Program-made: the position numbers and the translations under genes
The notes under the pieces: generated by a model
Databases searched by the model: none
What the model was told of the DNA's origin: nothing
The model's input: only the letters and a program-made list of their open reading frames with translations
Part shown: piece after piece, positions 38,843 to 48,391 of the stretch
Layout of the letters: each line of letters starts with the position of its first letter
How positions within the stretch are numbered: the first letter of the stretch is position 1
NCBI RefSeq assembly: GCF_004028635.1
Contig: NZ_ML138679.1
Span: 186,001-250,000, forward strand
Origin: Streptomyces cyaneus
Lineage (GTDB): Bacteria; Actinomycetota; Actinomycetes; Streptomycetales; Streptomycetaceae
DNA length: 64,000 bases
Direction: 5' to 3'

Positions 38843-39571
38843 TCAGTCCAGCCACACATAGCCCGCGAGCCGACCGGTGGTGCGGTCGCGGCGGTACGAG
38901 AAGTGGTCGCCCGACTCCCGCGTGCACACCGGTGAATGCTCCCGGTCGCGCACGCCGCGCCGTGCGAGCTGCGCGTGCACCCCTGCGGCCACATCGACCG
39001 CCGGCGTGCCCCAACTCGTCTCGGCGTGCGCCGTCGGCTCGACGGCGGCCACCTCGGCGCGCATCGCCTCCGGCACCTCGTAGCACCGGCCGCAGACGGC
39101 GGGGCCGGTGCGGGCGACGATCCGGGCGGGGTCGGCGCCCAGTTCCGTCATCGCGCGTAGCGCTGCCGGGACGACCCCGGCGACCATGCCGGGCCGCCCC
39201 GCGTGGGCCGCGGCGACGATCCCGGCGACCGGGTCGGCCAACAGGACCGGCACGCAGTCGGCAGTGAGAACGGCGAGGGCAAGACCCCGCCGCGCCGTGA
39301 CGATCGCGTCGACGCCGGGCACCGGACGATCACGCCATGGCCCGTCGACCACCGCGACGTCCGTCCCGTGCACCTGGTTCATCCAGACGACCTCACCCGG
39401 GTCGAGCCCGAGCGACTTGGCGGCGAGCTCGCGATTGGTCAGTACGGCTTCGGGATCGTCGCCGACCGCTCCGCCGAGATTGAGCTCCTCATACGGAGCG
39501 GCGCTCACCCCGCCCCACCGGTCGGTGAAGGCGAAGTGCGCGCCGCTCACGATGTCGCGCTGTGCTATCAC
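38843..39571 (-). CDS. pgeF: YlmD/PgeF, laccase-domain purine-nucleoside or peptidoglycan-editing protein
   Basis: 242 aa DUF152-family protein. Conserved segments are FAFTDRWGGVSAAPYEELNL, VVWMNQVHGTDVAVVD, LTADCVPVLLADPVAGIVAAAHAGRPG and TGPAVCGRCYEVPEAM, carrying the His and Cys ligands of the metal site. Related proteins were called multicopper oxidases; later work showed YfiH to be a peptidoglycan-editing factor and others to act on nucleosides. Which activity applies here is open. GTG at 39571, 10 bp after the ftsZ stop. Confidence 0.92.
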   Translation of the reverse strand: MIAQRDIVSGAHFAFTDRWGGVSAAPYEELNLGGAVGDDPEAVLTNRELAAKSLGLDPGEVVWMNQVHGTDVAVVDGPWRDRPVPGVDAIVTARRGLALAVLTADCVPVLLADPVAGIVAAAHAGRPGMVAGVVPAALRAMTELGADPARIVARTGPAVCGRCYEVPEAMRAEVAAVEPTAHAETSWGTPAVDVAAGVHAQLARRGVRDREHSPVCTRESGDHFSYRRDRTTGRLAGYVWLD

Positions 39572-39581
39572 GTCAGAAGGA

Positions 39582-40805
39582 TCACTTAAGGAAGTCCGGG
39601 ACGTCCAGCTCTTCCGCCGCGCTGTCGGCGTAGGTCCGCGACGGCGGGACCGGCGGGGCGACCGGGATGTCGGCCACCGGGTCCGGCGCGGCGGGCTCGG
39701 GGTCCTCCTTCGGCGTGACGCTGCCGAGCGAGCCGAAGGACGGGCGGCTCTCGGGCTGCCGTACCGGAGTGGGCTCCTCGCGGCGGGGCGCGGACGAGGT
39801 CGAGGACGAGGACGAGGAGGACGTCGAGCCGAGGACGTTGTCCCGCCGGGCCGGCGGCTGACCCCCGTCGAAGCCGGCCGCGATCACGGTGACCCGGACC
39901 TCGTCGCCGAGGGCGTCGTCGATGACGGCGCCGAAGATGATGTTGGCCTCGGGGTGGGCGGCCTCGCTGACCAGCTGGGCCGCTTCGTTGATCTCGAACA
40001 GGCCGAGGTCGGAGCCGCCGGAGATGGAGAGCAGCACGCCCCGGGCGCCGTCGATGGACGCCTCGAGCAGCGGCGAGGAGATCGCCATCTCGGCCGCGGC
40101 CACCGCGCGGTCGTCGCCGCGGGCCGAGCCGATGCCCATGAGGGCCGAACCGGCCTCGGACATGACCGACTTGACGTCGGCGAAGTCGAGGTTGATCAGA
40201 CCGGGCGTGGTGATGAGGTCGGTGATGCCCTGGACACCGGAGAGGAGGACCTGGTCGGCCGACTTGAAGGCGTCGAGCACCGAGACCTGGCGGTCCGAGA
40301 TGGACAGCAGCCGGTCGTTCGGGATGACGATGAGGGTGTCGACCTCTTCGCGGAGCTCGGCGATGCCGTCCTCGGCCTGGTTGGCGCGGCGCCGTCCCTC
40401 GAAGGTGAACGGGCGCGTGACCACGCCGATGGTGAGGGCGCCCAGGGAGCGTGCGATGTTGGCCACGACGGGCGCGCCGCCGGTGCCGGTGCCGCCGCCT
40501 TCACCGGCCGTCACGAAGACCATGTCGGCCCCCTTGAGGACCTCTTCGATCTCCTCGCGGTGGTCCTCGGCGGCCTTGCGGCCGACGGCCGGGTTGGCTC
40601 CGGCGCCGAGTCCGCGGGTGAGTTCACGGCCGACGTCGAGCTTGACGTCGGCGTCGCTCATCAACAGAGCTTGCGCGTCGGTGTTGATGGCGATGAACTC
40701 GACGCCCTTGAGACCGACCTCGATCATCCGGTTGATGGCATTGACACCACCGCCGCCGACACCGATGACTTTGATGACTGCGAGGTAGTTCTGCGGTGCT
40801 GCCAC
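39582..40805 (-). CDS. ftsZ: Cell division GTPase FtsZ
   Basis: 407 aa tubulin homologue forming the Z-ring and, in hyphae, the sporulation ladders. [17 protein letters not shown] at the N-terminus, the GTP signature [18 protein letters not shown] and synergy-loop region [20 protein letters not shown] are intact. An acidic/Ser/Pro-rich linker of about 80 residues leads to the C-terminal conserved peptide DVPDFLK, which binds SepF. GTG start at 40805 ([15 protein letters not shown]). Separate promoters in the 290-bp spacer to ftsQ are expected. Confidence 0.98.
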   Translation of the reverse strand: MAAPQNYLAVIKVIGVGGGGVNAINRMIEVGLKGVEFIAINTDAQALLMSDADVKLDVGRELTRGLGAGANPAVGRKAAEDHREEIEEVLKGADMVFVTAGEGGGTGTGGAPVVANIARSLGALTIGVVTRPFTFEGRRRANQAEDGIAELREEVDTLIVIPNDRLLSISDRQVSVLDAFKSADQVLLSGVQGITDLITTPGLINLDFADVKSVMSEAGSALMGIGSARGDDRAVAAAEMAISSPLLEASIDGARGVLLSISGGSDLGLFEINEAAQLVSEAAHPEANIIFGAVIDDALGDEVRVTVIAAGFDGGQPPARRDNVLGSTSSSSSSSTSSAPRREEPTPVRQPESRPSFGSLGSVTPKEDPEPAAPDPVADIPVAPPVPPSRTYADSAAEELDVPDFLK

Positions 40806-40919
40806 GTCGAAGGCCTCTCGCCTCGAGTTACGGGTCGTCGGATCACGGGGAAGCGCTGTGCTCCGCGAAACCCGGCGACTGATGCCGAATGGGACGGTCC
40901 GTAGCGCCGACCCGAACCC

Positions 40920-40979
40920 TAACCCTGAAGTTTAGGGTTACCAGTGTGTCTGTTCCTTGAAGTCTTCTGAACAGGACAC
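40920..40979. promoter_or_regulatory. ftsZ upstream region: inverted repeat and WhiA-type GACAC
   Basis: The 290-bp gap between ftsQ and ftsZ holds a perfect dyad, TAACCCT, seven bases, AGGGTTA (40920-40940), next to a CCCTAACCCT direct repeat, 115-135 bp upstream of the ftsZ GTG. A GACAC at 40975-40979 matches the core site of the sporulation activator WhiA, known to control ftsZ in Streptomyces. Multiple ftsZ promoters are known here in S. coelicolor. The function of this dyad itself is not known to me. Confidence 0.55.
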
Positions 40980-41095
40980 TAAGTCGACAAGTGGCGCACG
41001 TTCAACGAACACGCCGAACCTCCCGTTTTTCTTTTCACCCTATGTGATCAGCCATGTCGCTGCCCAACCAGGGTGCTGGCCTGCGCAGATGTGCG

Positions 41096-41896
41096 TCAAC
41101 TCCCGGATGACGCAGGGGCGGTGGGAACGCTGACGTCGAAGTACCGCGCATCCGGCGAGGCTTTCATGAGAGCGGTGAGTGTGCGAGCCTTCGCGGCACC
41201 CTTCTCGCCACTGCCCCATGCGACGATCCGGCCGTCACCCAACTCCAGTGAGATGTCGTCGTAAGAACGGACCTTGACGACCTCGGTGACACGCGCGACG
41301 GCGGCCGGAATGGCACCGGCGACCCGTACCGCCTCCCGCACCAGACGGCCCTCGCTGAAGCGGCGCAGGCTCGCGGCGGCGGAGCTCGACCGAGACACCG
41401 TCAATTCCAGTGCGGGAACGCCTTTCGGGGCCTCAGAAACCGTGGCGAATCGGACACCTTCATCGTCCACTTCGATGAACTTTCCGCCTCTTTGGACAAT
41501 CAGAACCGGAGTGCGTTCCACCACTTTCAGGCCGATTCCATGCGGCCAGGAGCGGACTACGTCAACCGCGTCAATTCGGGGCAATTTCCGGCGCAGTCGT
41601 GCCTCAATCGCATCGGTGTCGACGGAAATCAGCGGCGCCCCGACGGGAACGTCGGCCGCCTCGAGAACCTGTGCGGGCGTCAGAACCCGGGTCCCGGCAA
41701 CGGATACGCGCTCGACGCGCAGCCACTTGGAGCCGTACAGCAGCCAGCCGGAGCCCGCGCCGAGGAGCGCGAGCACGACGGCAAGAATGATGATCGTACG
41801 AAGGCGAAGGCGTCGCGGCCTCAACCTCTGGACGAGGGGCGGGTCGGACGACTCCTGCTGGCGTTCACCGCGCTCGGCGGTCGTCGGTCCGGCCAC
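41096..41896 (-). CDS. ftsQ: Cell division protein FtsQ
   Basis: 266 aa bitopic divisome protein. A basic cytoplasmic tail (RLRPRRLRLR) precedes one transmembrane helix (about 35-55, IIILAVVLALLGAGSGWLLY), then the POTRA domain, VERVSVAGTRVLTPAQVLEA followed by ADVPVGAPLISVDTDAIEAR, and the FtsQ domain with VDVVRSWPHGIGLKVVERTP. The C-terminus is short. GTG start at 41896; it ends 290 bp before ftsZ. Confidence 0.95.
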   Translation of the reverse strand: MAGPTTAERGERQQESSDPPLVQRLRPRRLRLRTIIILAVVLALLGAGSGWLLYGSKWLRVERVSVAGTRVLTPAQVLEAADVPVGAPLISVDTDAIEARLRRKLPRIDAVDVVRSWPHGIGLKVVERTPVLIVQRGGKFIEVDDEGVRFATVSEAPKGVPALELTVSRSSSAAASLRRFSEGRLVREAVRVAGAIPAAVARVTEVVKVRSYDDISLELGDGRIVAWGSGEKGAAKARTLTALMKASPDARYFDVSVPTAPASSGS

Positions 41897-41919
41897 GCTC
41901 CCTGCCCTCCGTCATACGG

Positions 41920-43014
41920 TTACTGGCGGCGGTGCGAGGCGATCGCCTCGTACACCATGCCGACGAGCAGGTCGTCGGCGTCCCGGCGGCCGAACTCACT
42001 TGCGGCGCGGGACATCTCGTACAGCCGGTGCGGGTCGGCGAGCACGGGCAGGACGTTCTGCTGCACCCACTCGGGCGTGAGTTCCGCGTCGTCGACCAGC
42101 AGGCCGCCGCCGGCCTTGACCACCGGCTGGGCGTTCAGCCGCTGTTCGCCGTTGCCGATGGGCAGCGGGACATAGGCGGCCGGGAGCCCGACGGCGGAGA
42201 GTTCGGCGACGGTCATCGCGCCCGCACGGCAGAGCATCATGTCGGCCGCGGCGTACGCGAGGTCCATCCGGTCCACGTACGGTACCGGGATGTATGGGGG
42301 CATTCCCGGCATCTGGTGCACCTGCGGCAGTTCGTTCTTCGGGCCGACCGCGTGCAGGATCTGGATGCCTGCCTGCTGGAGCCAGGGCGCGACCTGCTGG
42401 ACGACCTCGTTGAGGCGGCGCGCGCCCTGGGAGCCGCCGGAGACCAGCAGCGTGGGCAGGTTCGGGTCGAGACCGAACGCGGCGCGGGCCTCGGGGCGGA
42501 CGGCCGCACGGTCGAGGGTGGCGATGGTCCGGCGCAGCGGGATGCCGATGTAGCGCGAGTTGCGGAGCTTGCTGTCCGGGGTGGAGACGGCGACCTGGGC
42601 GGCGTACCGCGAACCGATCTTGTTGGCGAGGCCCGGGCGGGCGTTGGCCTCGTGGATGACGATCGGCACACCGAGGCGCTTCGCGGCGAGGTAGCCGGGC
42701 AGGGCGACATAGCCGCCGAAGCCGACGACGCAGTCCGCCTTCGTGCGCTCCAGGATCTGCTCGGTCGCCTTGATCGTGCCGCGCAGTCGGCCCGGGACGG
42801 TGATCAGCTCGGGCGTCGGCTTGCGCGGCAGAGGTACGGCGGGGATCAGCGCGAGCTCGTAGCCCCGCTGCGGAACGAGCGTGGTCTCAAGGCCCCGCTC
42901 CGTGCCCAGGGCCGTGATCCCCACGGTGGGGTCCTGCCTGCGCAGGGCGTCCGCGAGGGCGAGCGCGGGCTCGATGTGGCCGGCGGTCCCCCCACCGGCG
43001 AGTACGACATGCAC
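41920..43014 (-). CDS. murG: MurG, lipid II-forming GlcNAc transferase
   Basis: 364 aa GT28 glycosyltransferase at the inner membrane face that adds GlcNAc from UDP-GlcNAc to lipid I. The N-terminal glycine loop HVVLAGGGTAGHIEPALALA, VVGFGGYVALPGYLAAKRLG, IHEANARPGLANK, LLVSGGSQGARRLNE and the UDP-binding region LCRAGAMTVAELSAVGLPA are intact. GTG at 43014, 6 bp after the ftsW stop, indicating coupling. Confidence 0.97.
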   Translation of the reverse strand: MHVVLAGGGTAGHIEPALALADALRRQDPTVGITALGTERGLETTLVPQRGYELALIPAVPLPRKPTPELITVPGRLRGTIKATEQILERTKADCVVGFGGYVALPGYLAAKRLGVPIVIHEANARPGLANKIGSRYAAQVAVSTPDSKLRNSRYIGIPLRRTIATLDRAAVRPEARAAFGLDPNLPTLLVSGGSQGARRLNEVVQQVAPWLQQAGIQILHAVGPKNELPQVHQMPGMPPYIPVPYVDRMDLAYAAADMMLCRAGAMTVAELSAVGLPAAYVPLPIGNGEQRLNAQPVVKAGGGLLVDDAELTPEWVQQNVLPVLADPHRLYEMSRAASEFGRRDADDLLVGMVYEAIASHRRQ

Positions 43015-43020
43015 CGAAAT

Positions 43021-44382
43021 TCACCGCTCTCCGGACGAGCGCGCCGCCGAGGCACGCCGTCGCATCGTGTTCCATCTCCGAGGCTCCCGGCCGCGGCCGG
43101 GACCTCCCGCACGCTTTCTACCAAAGCGGGGTTGCCGCGCAGAAAGCGCTGCCCGCGCAGCGGGCTCGTCGCGTGCGAAGGCGATCAGCAGCCCGATGGC
43201 GAACATGGTCGGCAGCAGGGCGGACCCTCCGTAGGAGAACAGCGGGAGGGGGACACCGGCGATCGGCAGCAGGCCGAGCACCGCACCGATGTTGATCACG
43301 GCTTGCGCGGTGATCCAGGTGGTCACACCTCCCGCGGCATACCTCACGAAGGGGTCCTCCGTGCGTCCGGCCACGCGGATACCCGCATAGCCTAGAGCCG
43401 CGAAGAGGGCGAGCACCGACACCGTCCCCGCCAAGCCCAGTTCCTCACCGGTGACGGCGAAGATGAAGTCCGTGTGGGCTTCGGGGAGTTGCCCCCATTT
43501 CTCCACACTCGCACCCAGTCCGGAGCCGAAGATTCCGCCGGAGGCGAGCGCATAGATGCCGTGCACCGCCTGCCAGCAGTCGACGAGGCCGCTGCGTGGC
43601 TCGGTGGCGCCGAGGCACTGCAGTCGGGCCATGCGGTTCTCGCTGCTCTTGATGAGGATCACGCCGATCGCGGCGGCGACCGACAGCACCCCCACGAACA
43701 GCCGGGTCGGCGCCCCCGCCAGCCACAGCAGGCCGAACAGGATCGCCGACAGGATGATCGCCGTACCCATGTCGCCGCCGAGCATGATCAGCCCGAGCAG
43801 CATGAAGGCGACCGGCACGAGCGGCACCAGCATGTGCTTCCACTGGGTCAGCAGCTTCTTGTCCTGCTTGCGCGCGATCAGATCGGCGCCCCACAGCACC
43901 AGCGCGAGCTTGCCGAACTCGCTGGGCTGGATCTGGAAGGAGCCGCCGAGGGCGATCCAGTTCTGGTTGCCGTTGACCGCGACTCCTATCCCGGGCACCT
44001 GCACCAGCGCCATCAGGAAGACGGCACCGGCGAGGATCGGATAGGCGAGCGCCCGGTGCAGCTTCACGGGCATCCGGGACGCGGCGAGCAGCAGCCCGGT
44101 GCCGATCGCGGCGGCCAGCAGTTGCTTGCGGAAGAAGTACGACCCGGGCAGCGACATCTGCAGCGCGGTGATCTGGGAAGCCGAGTAGACCATCACCAGG
44201 CCGAGCACGGTGATCAGCAGGCTGCCGCCGAGGATCAGGTAGTACGCGGTCAGCGGCCGGTCCCATGCTCGGTGCAGGCGCGTGTAGAGCCGCCGTACGG
44301 CGTTGTCGCGCGGCGGCCCCGGAGCGACGGGGCGCCGAACGGCCCGCTGGACCGGGGGCCCTCCCGTACGGCTACCGGGCAT
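43021..44382 (-). CDS. ftsW: FtsW, lipid II polymerase (SEDS family)
   Basis: 453 aa SEDS glycosyltransferase with about ten membrane helices that polymerises septal glycan together with FtsI. Landmarks are NWIALGGSFQIQPSEFGKLA, LGGDMGTAIILSAILFGLLW, HGIYALASGGIFGSGLGASV, EAHTDFIFAVTGEELGLAGT and PLPLFSYGGSALLPTMFAIG. N-terminal 40 residues and C-terminal 45 residues are basic and cytoplasmic. ATG at 44382. A 113-bp gap to murD contains no recognisable gene. Confidence 0.95.
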   Translation of the reverse strand: MPGSRTGGPPVQRAVRRPVAPGPPRDNAVRRLYTRLHRAWDRPLTAYYLILGGSLLITVLGLVMVYSASQITALQMSLPGSYFFRKQLLAAAIGTGLLLAASRMPVKLHRALAYPILAGAVFLMALVQVPGIGVAVNGNQNWIALGGSFQIQPSEFGKLALVLWGADLIARKQDKKLLTQWKHMLVPLVPVAFMLLGLIMLGGDMGTAIILSAILFGLLWLAGAPTRLFVGVLSVAAAIGVILIKSSENRMARLQCLGATEPRSGLVDCWQAVHGIYALASGGIFGSGLGASVEKWGQLPEAHTDFIFAVTGEELGLAGTVSVLALFAALGYAGIRVAGRTEDPFVRYAAGGVTTWITAQAVINIGAVLGLLPIAGVPLPLFSYGGSALLPTMFAIGLLIAFARDEPAARAALSARQPRFGRKRAGGPGRGREPRRWNTMRRRASAARSSGER

Positions 44383-44495
44383 CGGCGCTCACCGCCTCCC
44401 GGTGGGCGTGCGTACCGTCCAGCCACATCCGAGTCACGCGTCCCTCCACATCACGGCGGGGGTCCCGAAGCACCCGCAGTGGCCGAGACCCGGCG

Positions 44496-45920
44496 TCAGG
44501 CGCCCGCGCCGAGTCCGCGAACCGCCTCCGCGAACACGTCACCGCGCTGGTTGTAGTTGGCGAACATGTCCATCGAGGCACAGGCCGGGGCAAGGAGCAC
44601 CGTGTCGCCGGGCTGTGCGAGCCGCTTCGCCTCCTGGACTGCCGCGAGCATCGCCCCAGTGTCGGTCCGGTCGAGGTCGACGACGGGTACTTCCGGCGCG
44701 TGTCGCGCGAGGGCTTCACGGATCAGGCCCCGATCCGCGCCGATGAGCACGGCTGCGCGAAGTCGCTTTGCCGACTTGGCGACCAGCTCGTCGAAGACGG
44801 CGCCCTTGGCGAGCCCGCCCGCGATCCAGACGATGGAGTCGTACGCCGCCAACGACGCTTCCGCCGCGTGGGTGTTGGTGGCCTTGGAGTCGTCCACGTA
44901 GGCAACCTGGTCCACGTCCGCCACGTGCGCGATGCGGTGGGCGTCCGGGGTGAAGGCCCGCAGGCCGTCGCGTACGGCCTTGGGGGGCACCCCGAAGGCC
45001 CGGGCGAGGGCCGCCGCCGCGAGGGCGTTGGCGATGTTGTGCGGGGCCGGCGGGTTGATGTCGGCGACCTCGGCGAGCTCCTGGGCGTTCTTCTGCCGGT
45101 TCTCGACGAAGGCGCGGTCGACGAGGATGCCCTCGACGACGCCGAGTTGGGACGGCCCCGGGGTGCCCAGCGTGAAGCCGATGGCCCGGCAGCCCTCCTC
45201 GACGTCCGCCTCGCGCACCAGGTCCTCGGTGGCCTTGTCGGCGACGTTGTAGACGCAGGCGACGCGGTTGCCCTCGTAGATACGGCCCTTGTCGCGCGCG
45301 TACGCCTCCATGGAGCCGTGCCAGTCGAGGTGGTCGGGGGCGAGGTTCAGCACGGTGGCGGAGTGGGCGCGCAGGGAGGGCGCCCAGTGGAGCTGGTAGC
45401 TGGACAACTCCACGGCCAGGACGTCGTACTGCTCCTCGCCGAGCACCGCGTCGAGGAGCGAGACGCCGATGTTGCCGACGGCGGCCGTGCGCAGGCCCGC
45501 CGCCTTGAGGATCGAGGCCAGCATCTGGACGGTCGTGGTCTTGCCGTTGGTGCCGGTGACCGCGAGCCAGGGGGCGGCGTCGGGGCCGCGCAGCCGCCAG
45601 GCCAGCTCCACGTCGCCCCAGACCGGGACGCCCGCTTCATGAGCCGCCGCGAACAGCGGCTTGTCGGGCTTCCAGCCGGGGGCGGTGACGATCAGCTCGG
45701 TGCCTTCGGGCAGGGTCGCTCCGTCGCCGAGGCGCACGGTGATGCCCAGGGCCTCCAGTTCGGCGGCCTGGGCACGCGCGCGTGCGTCGTCGCCGTCGTT
45801 GACGACGGTGACCTTCGCGCCGAGGCCGTGCAGCACCTTGGCCGCCGGGATCCCGGAGACGCCGAGCCCGGCGACGGTGACGTTCTTCCCCTGCCAGTCG
45901 GTCACTTTTCGGCTGCCCAT
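44496..45920 (-). CDS. murD: MurD, UDP-MurNAc-L-Ala:D-Glu ligase
   Basis: 474 aa Mur ligase adding D-glutamate to UDP-MurNAc-L-Ala in the cytoplasm. An N-terminal Rossmann-like domain ([20 protein letters not shown]), ATP loop [16 protein letters not shown], the conserved [20 protein letters not shown] and [21 protein letters not shown] with the carbamylated-lysine region, and C-terminal [17 protein letters not shown] are all present. Its start lies 19 bp inside the 3' end of mraY, an unusually long overlap for this cluster. Confidence 0.96.
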   Translation of the reverse strand: MGSRKVTDWQGKNVTVAGLGVSGIPAAKVLHGLGAKVTVVNDGDDARARAQAAELEALGITVRLGDGATLPEGTELIVTAPGWKPDKPLFAAAHEAGVPVWGDVELAWRLRGPDAAPWLAVTGTNGKTTTVQMLASILKAAGLRTAAVGNIGVSLLDAVLGEEQYDVLAVELSSYQLHWAPSLRAHSATVLNLAPDHLDWHGSMEAYARDKGRIYEGNRVACVYNVADKATEDLVREADVEEGCRAIGFTLGTPGPSQLGVVEGILVDRAFVENRQKNAQELAEVADINPPAPHNIANALAAAALARAFGVPPKAVRDGLRAFTPDAHRIAHVADVDQVAYVDDSKATNTHAAEASLAAYDSIVWIAGGLAKGAVFDELVAKSAKRLRAAVLIGADRGLIREALARHAPEVPVVDLDRTDTGAMLAAVQEAKRLAQPGDTVLLAPACASMDMFANYNQRGDVFAEAVRGLGAGA

Positions 45921-46975
45921 CCCGCGTAGAAGAGGCCAAGTCCGACAATCACACAGATGCCCTGGATGATCCAGAAGCGGACCACCACAAGGACTTCGGA
46001 CCAGCCCTTGAGTTCGAAGTGGTGCTGCAGTGGCGCCATCCTGAAGACGCGCTTGCCGGTGAGGCGGAAGGAGCCGACCTGGATGACCACCGACATGGTG
46101 ATCAGCACGAACAGGCCGCCGAGGATGGCGAGCAGGAATTCGGTGCGGGAGCAGATCGCGAGACCGGCGAGCACACCGCCGAGGGCGAGCGAGCCGGTGT
46201 CACCCATGAAGATCTTGGCCGGCGACGTGTTCCACCACAGGAAGCCGAGGCAGGCGCCCATCAGGGCGGCGGAGACGACGGCGAGGTCGAGTGGATCGCG
46301 TACCTCGTAACAGGCGTTGGGGTTGGTCAGGGTCTGCGCGTTGGCGCAGGACTCCTGGTACTGCCACACACCGATGAACGTGTAGGCGCCGAAGACGAGC
46401 ACGGAGGCGCCGGTGGCCAGGCCGTCCAGACCGTCGGTGAGGTTCACGCCGTTCGACATCGCGAGGATCATGAACAGCGCCCAGACGACGAACAGCACCG
46501 GGCCGATGGTCCAGCCGAAGTCGGTGATGAACGACAGCTTCGTGGACGCCGGGGTGTTGCCGCGGACGTCCTCGAACTGCAGCGAGAGCACCGCGAAGGC
46601 GATGCCGCCGGTCAGCTGGCCGGCCATCTTCGCCTTGGCCCGCAGGCCCAGCGAGCGCCGCTTGACGATCTTGATGTAGTCGTCGAGGAAGCCGACCAGA
46701 CCCATGCCGACCATCAGGCCGAGCACCAGCACACCGGAGTAGGTCGGCGGCTTGCCCGTGATGAGCTTCGACAGGAAGTAGGCGGCGACCGTCGCCAGGA
46801 TGAAGGCGATACCGCCCATGGTCGGCGTACCGCGCTTGCTGGCGTGCTCGCGCGGGCCGTCGTCGCGGATGTACTGGCCGTAGCCCTTGCGCGCGAGGAG
46901 CTTGATCAGCAGTGGGGTGCCGATCAGGGTCAGGAAGAGACCAATGACTCCTGCGAACAGGATCTGCTTCATCAT
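45902..46975 (-). CDS. mraY: MraY, phospho-MurNAc-pentapeptide translocase
   Basis: 357 aa integral membrane transferase attaching phospho-MurNAc-pentapeptide to undecaprenyl phosphate to form lipid I. About ten helices are visible. The catalytic segments are [67 protein letters not shown] and [20 protein letters not shown]. Two adjacent ATG codons (46975, 46972) overlap the murF stop; the first is used here. Confidence 0.97.
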   Translation of the reverse strand: MMKQILFAGVIGLFLTLIGTPLLIKLLARKGYGQYIRDDGPREHASKRGTPTMGGIAFILATVAAYFLSKLITGKPPTYSGVLVLGLMVGMGLVGFLDDYIKIVKRRSLGLRAKAKMAGQLTGGIAFAVLSLQFEDVRGNTPASTKLSFITDFGWTIGPVLFVVWALFMILAMSNGVNLTDGLDGLATGASVLVFGAYTFIGVWQYQESCANAQTLTNPNACYEVRDPLDLAVVSAALMGACLGFLWWNTSPAKIFMGDTGSLALGGVLAGLAICSRTEFLLAILGGLFVLITMSVVIQVGSFRLTGKRVFRMAPLQHHFELKGWSEVLVVVRFWIIQGICVIVGLGLFYAGWAAEK

Positions 46976-48387
46976 CGGGCGGCAACCTCACCCTCGGCAC
47001 CGGTCCCGAGCAGCGCCTCGGCGACGCTCTCCAACCCCACGGAACGGGACGCCTTCACGAGTACGACGTCCCCCGGGCGCAACTCGCTGCGCAACAGGTC
47101 GACCGCCGCCTGTGCGTCGGACACGTGCACCGACTCCTCACCCCACGAACCCTCGTTATATGCGCCCAGTTGCAGCCAGGACGCTTCCCTGCCCCCGACC
47201 GCGACGAGCTTGCTGACGTTGAGCCGGACGGCGAGCCGTCCGACCGCGTCGTGCTCGGCGAGCGCCTCGTCCCCGAGCTCGGCCATCTTGCCGAGCACCG
47301 CCCAGGTCCGCCGTCCCTTCCCCATGGCCGCGAGCGCGCGCAGGGCGGCCCGCATGGACTCCGGGTTGGCGTTGTAGGCGTCGTTGACGACGGTCACACC
47401 GTCCGGGCGCTCGGTGACCTCCATCCGCCAGCGGGAGAGGGAGCCCGCCTCGGAGAGCGCGGTGGCGATCTCTTCCGCGGACATGCCCAGCTCATGGGCG
47501 ACGGCGGCCGCGGCGAGCGCGTTCGACACGTGGTGCTCACCGTACAGGCGCATGGTCACATCGCTTGCACCGGAGGGTGTGTGAAGAGTGAAAGCAGGCT
47601 GTCCGCTGTCCGTGAGTCTCACGTTCTCGGCGCGTACGTCCGCTTCGCCTGACTCTCCGAAAAGGATCACCTTCGCCTTCGTACGGGACGCCATGGCCCG
47701 TACGAGGGGATCGTCGGCGTTGAGGATCGCGGCGCCGCCGTCTTCCGATGCCGGCAGGCCCTCGACGAGCTCGCCCTTGGCCTGCGCGATCTGCTCACGG
47801 CCGCCGAACTCGCCGATGTGGGCGGTGCCGACGTTGAGCACGAGGCCGATCTTCGGGGGCGTCAGATCGGTGAGGTAGCGGATGTGGCCGATGCCGCGGG
47901 CGCCCATCTCCAGGACGAGGAACCTGGTCTCCTCGGTGGCGCTGAGGGCGGTCAGCGGCAGCCCGATCTCGTTGTTGAGCGAGCCCGGCGTCCACACGGT
48001 GGGCGCCTTGCGCTGGAGCACCTGGGCGATCAGGTCCTTGGTGCTGGTCTTGCCCGCCGAGCCGGTCAGGGCCACGAGGGTCGCGCCGAGCCGTCGTACG
48101 ACATGGCGGGCCAGGGCACCGAGGGCCTTCTGGACGTCCGCCACCACGATCGCGGGAACACCGACGGGGCGCGACGCCAGTACGGCGACCGCGCCCGCTT
48201 CGACGACCTGCTGGGCGAAGTCGTGGCCGTCCACGCGCTCGCCGACGAAGGCGGCGAAGAGGGTGCCGGGCTCGACTTCACGGGAGTCCCGGACGACCGG
48301 TCCGGTGACCTGGACGGATGGATCCGGTATGTCGTACGACTGCCCGCCGACGACTTCTGCGATCTCGGCGAGAGAGAGGGCGATCAC
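46972..48387 (-). CDS. murF: MurF, D-Ala-D-Ala-adding ligase
   Basis: 471 aa Mur ligase completing UDP-MurNAc-pentapeptide. The N-terminal domain has [20 protein letters not shown], the ATP loop is [20 protein letters not shown], followed by [50 protein letters not shown] and [20 protein letters not shown]. The GTG at 48387 ([15 protein letters not shown]) lies 4 bp after the murE stop, whose GGGATGA also serves as Shine-Dalgarno. An upstream in-frame start would run deep into murE and is rejected. Confidence 0.96.
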   Translation of the reverse strand: MIALSLAEIAEVVGGQSYDIPDPSVQVTGPVVRDSREVEPGTLFAAFVGERVDGHDFAQQVVEAGAVAVLASRPVGVPAIVVADVQKALGALARHVVRRLGATLVALTGSAGKTSTKDLIAQVLQRKAPTVWTPGSLNNEIGLPLTALSATEETRFLVLEMGARGIGHIRYLTDLTPPKIGLVLNVGTAHIGEFGGREQIAQAKGELVEGLPASEDGGAAILNADDPLVRAMASRTKAKVILFGESGEADVRAENVRLTDSGQPAFTLHTPSGASDVTMRLYGEHHVSNALAAAAVAHELGMSAEEIATALSEAGSLSRWRMEVTERPDGVTVVNDAYNANPESMRAALRALAAMGKGRRTWAVLGKMAELGDEALAEHDAVGRLAVRLNVSKLVAVGGREASWLQLGAYNEGSWGEESVHVSDAQAAVDLLRSELRPGDVVLVKASRSVGLESVAEALLGTGAEGEVAAR

Positions 48388-48391
48388 AAGT

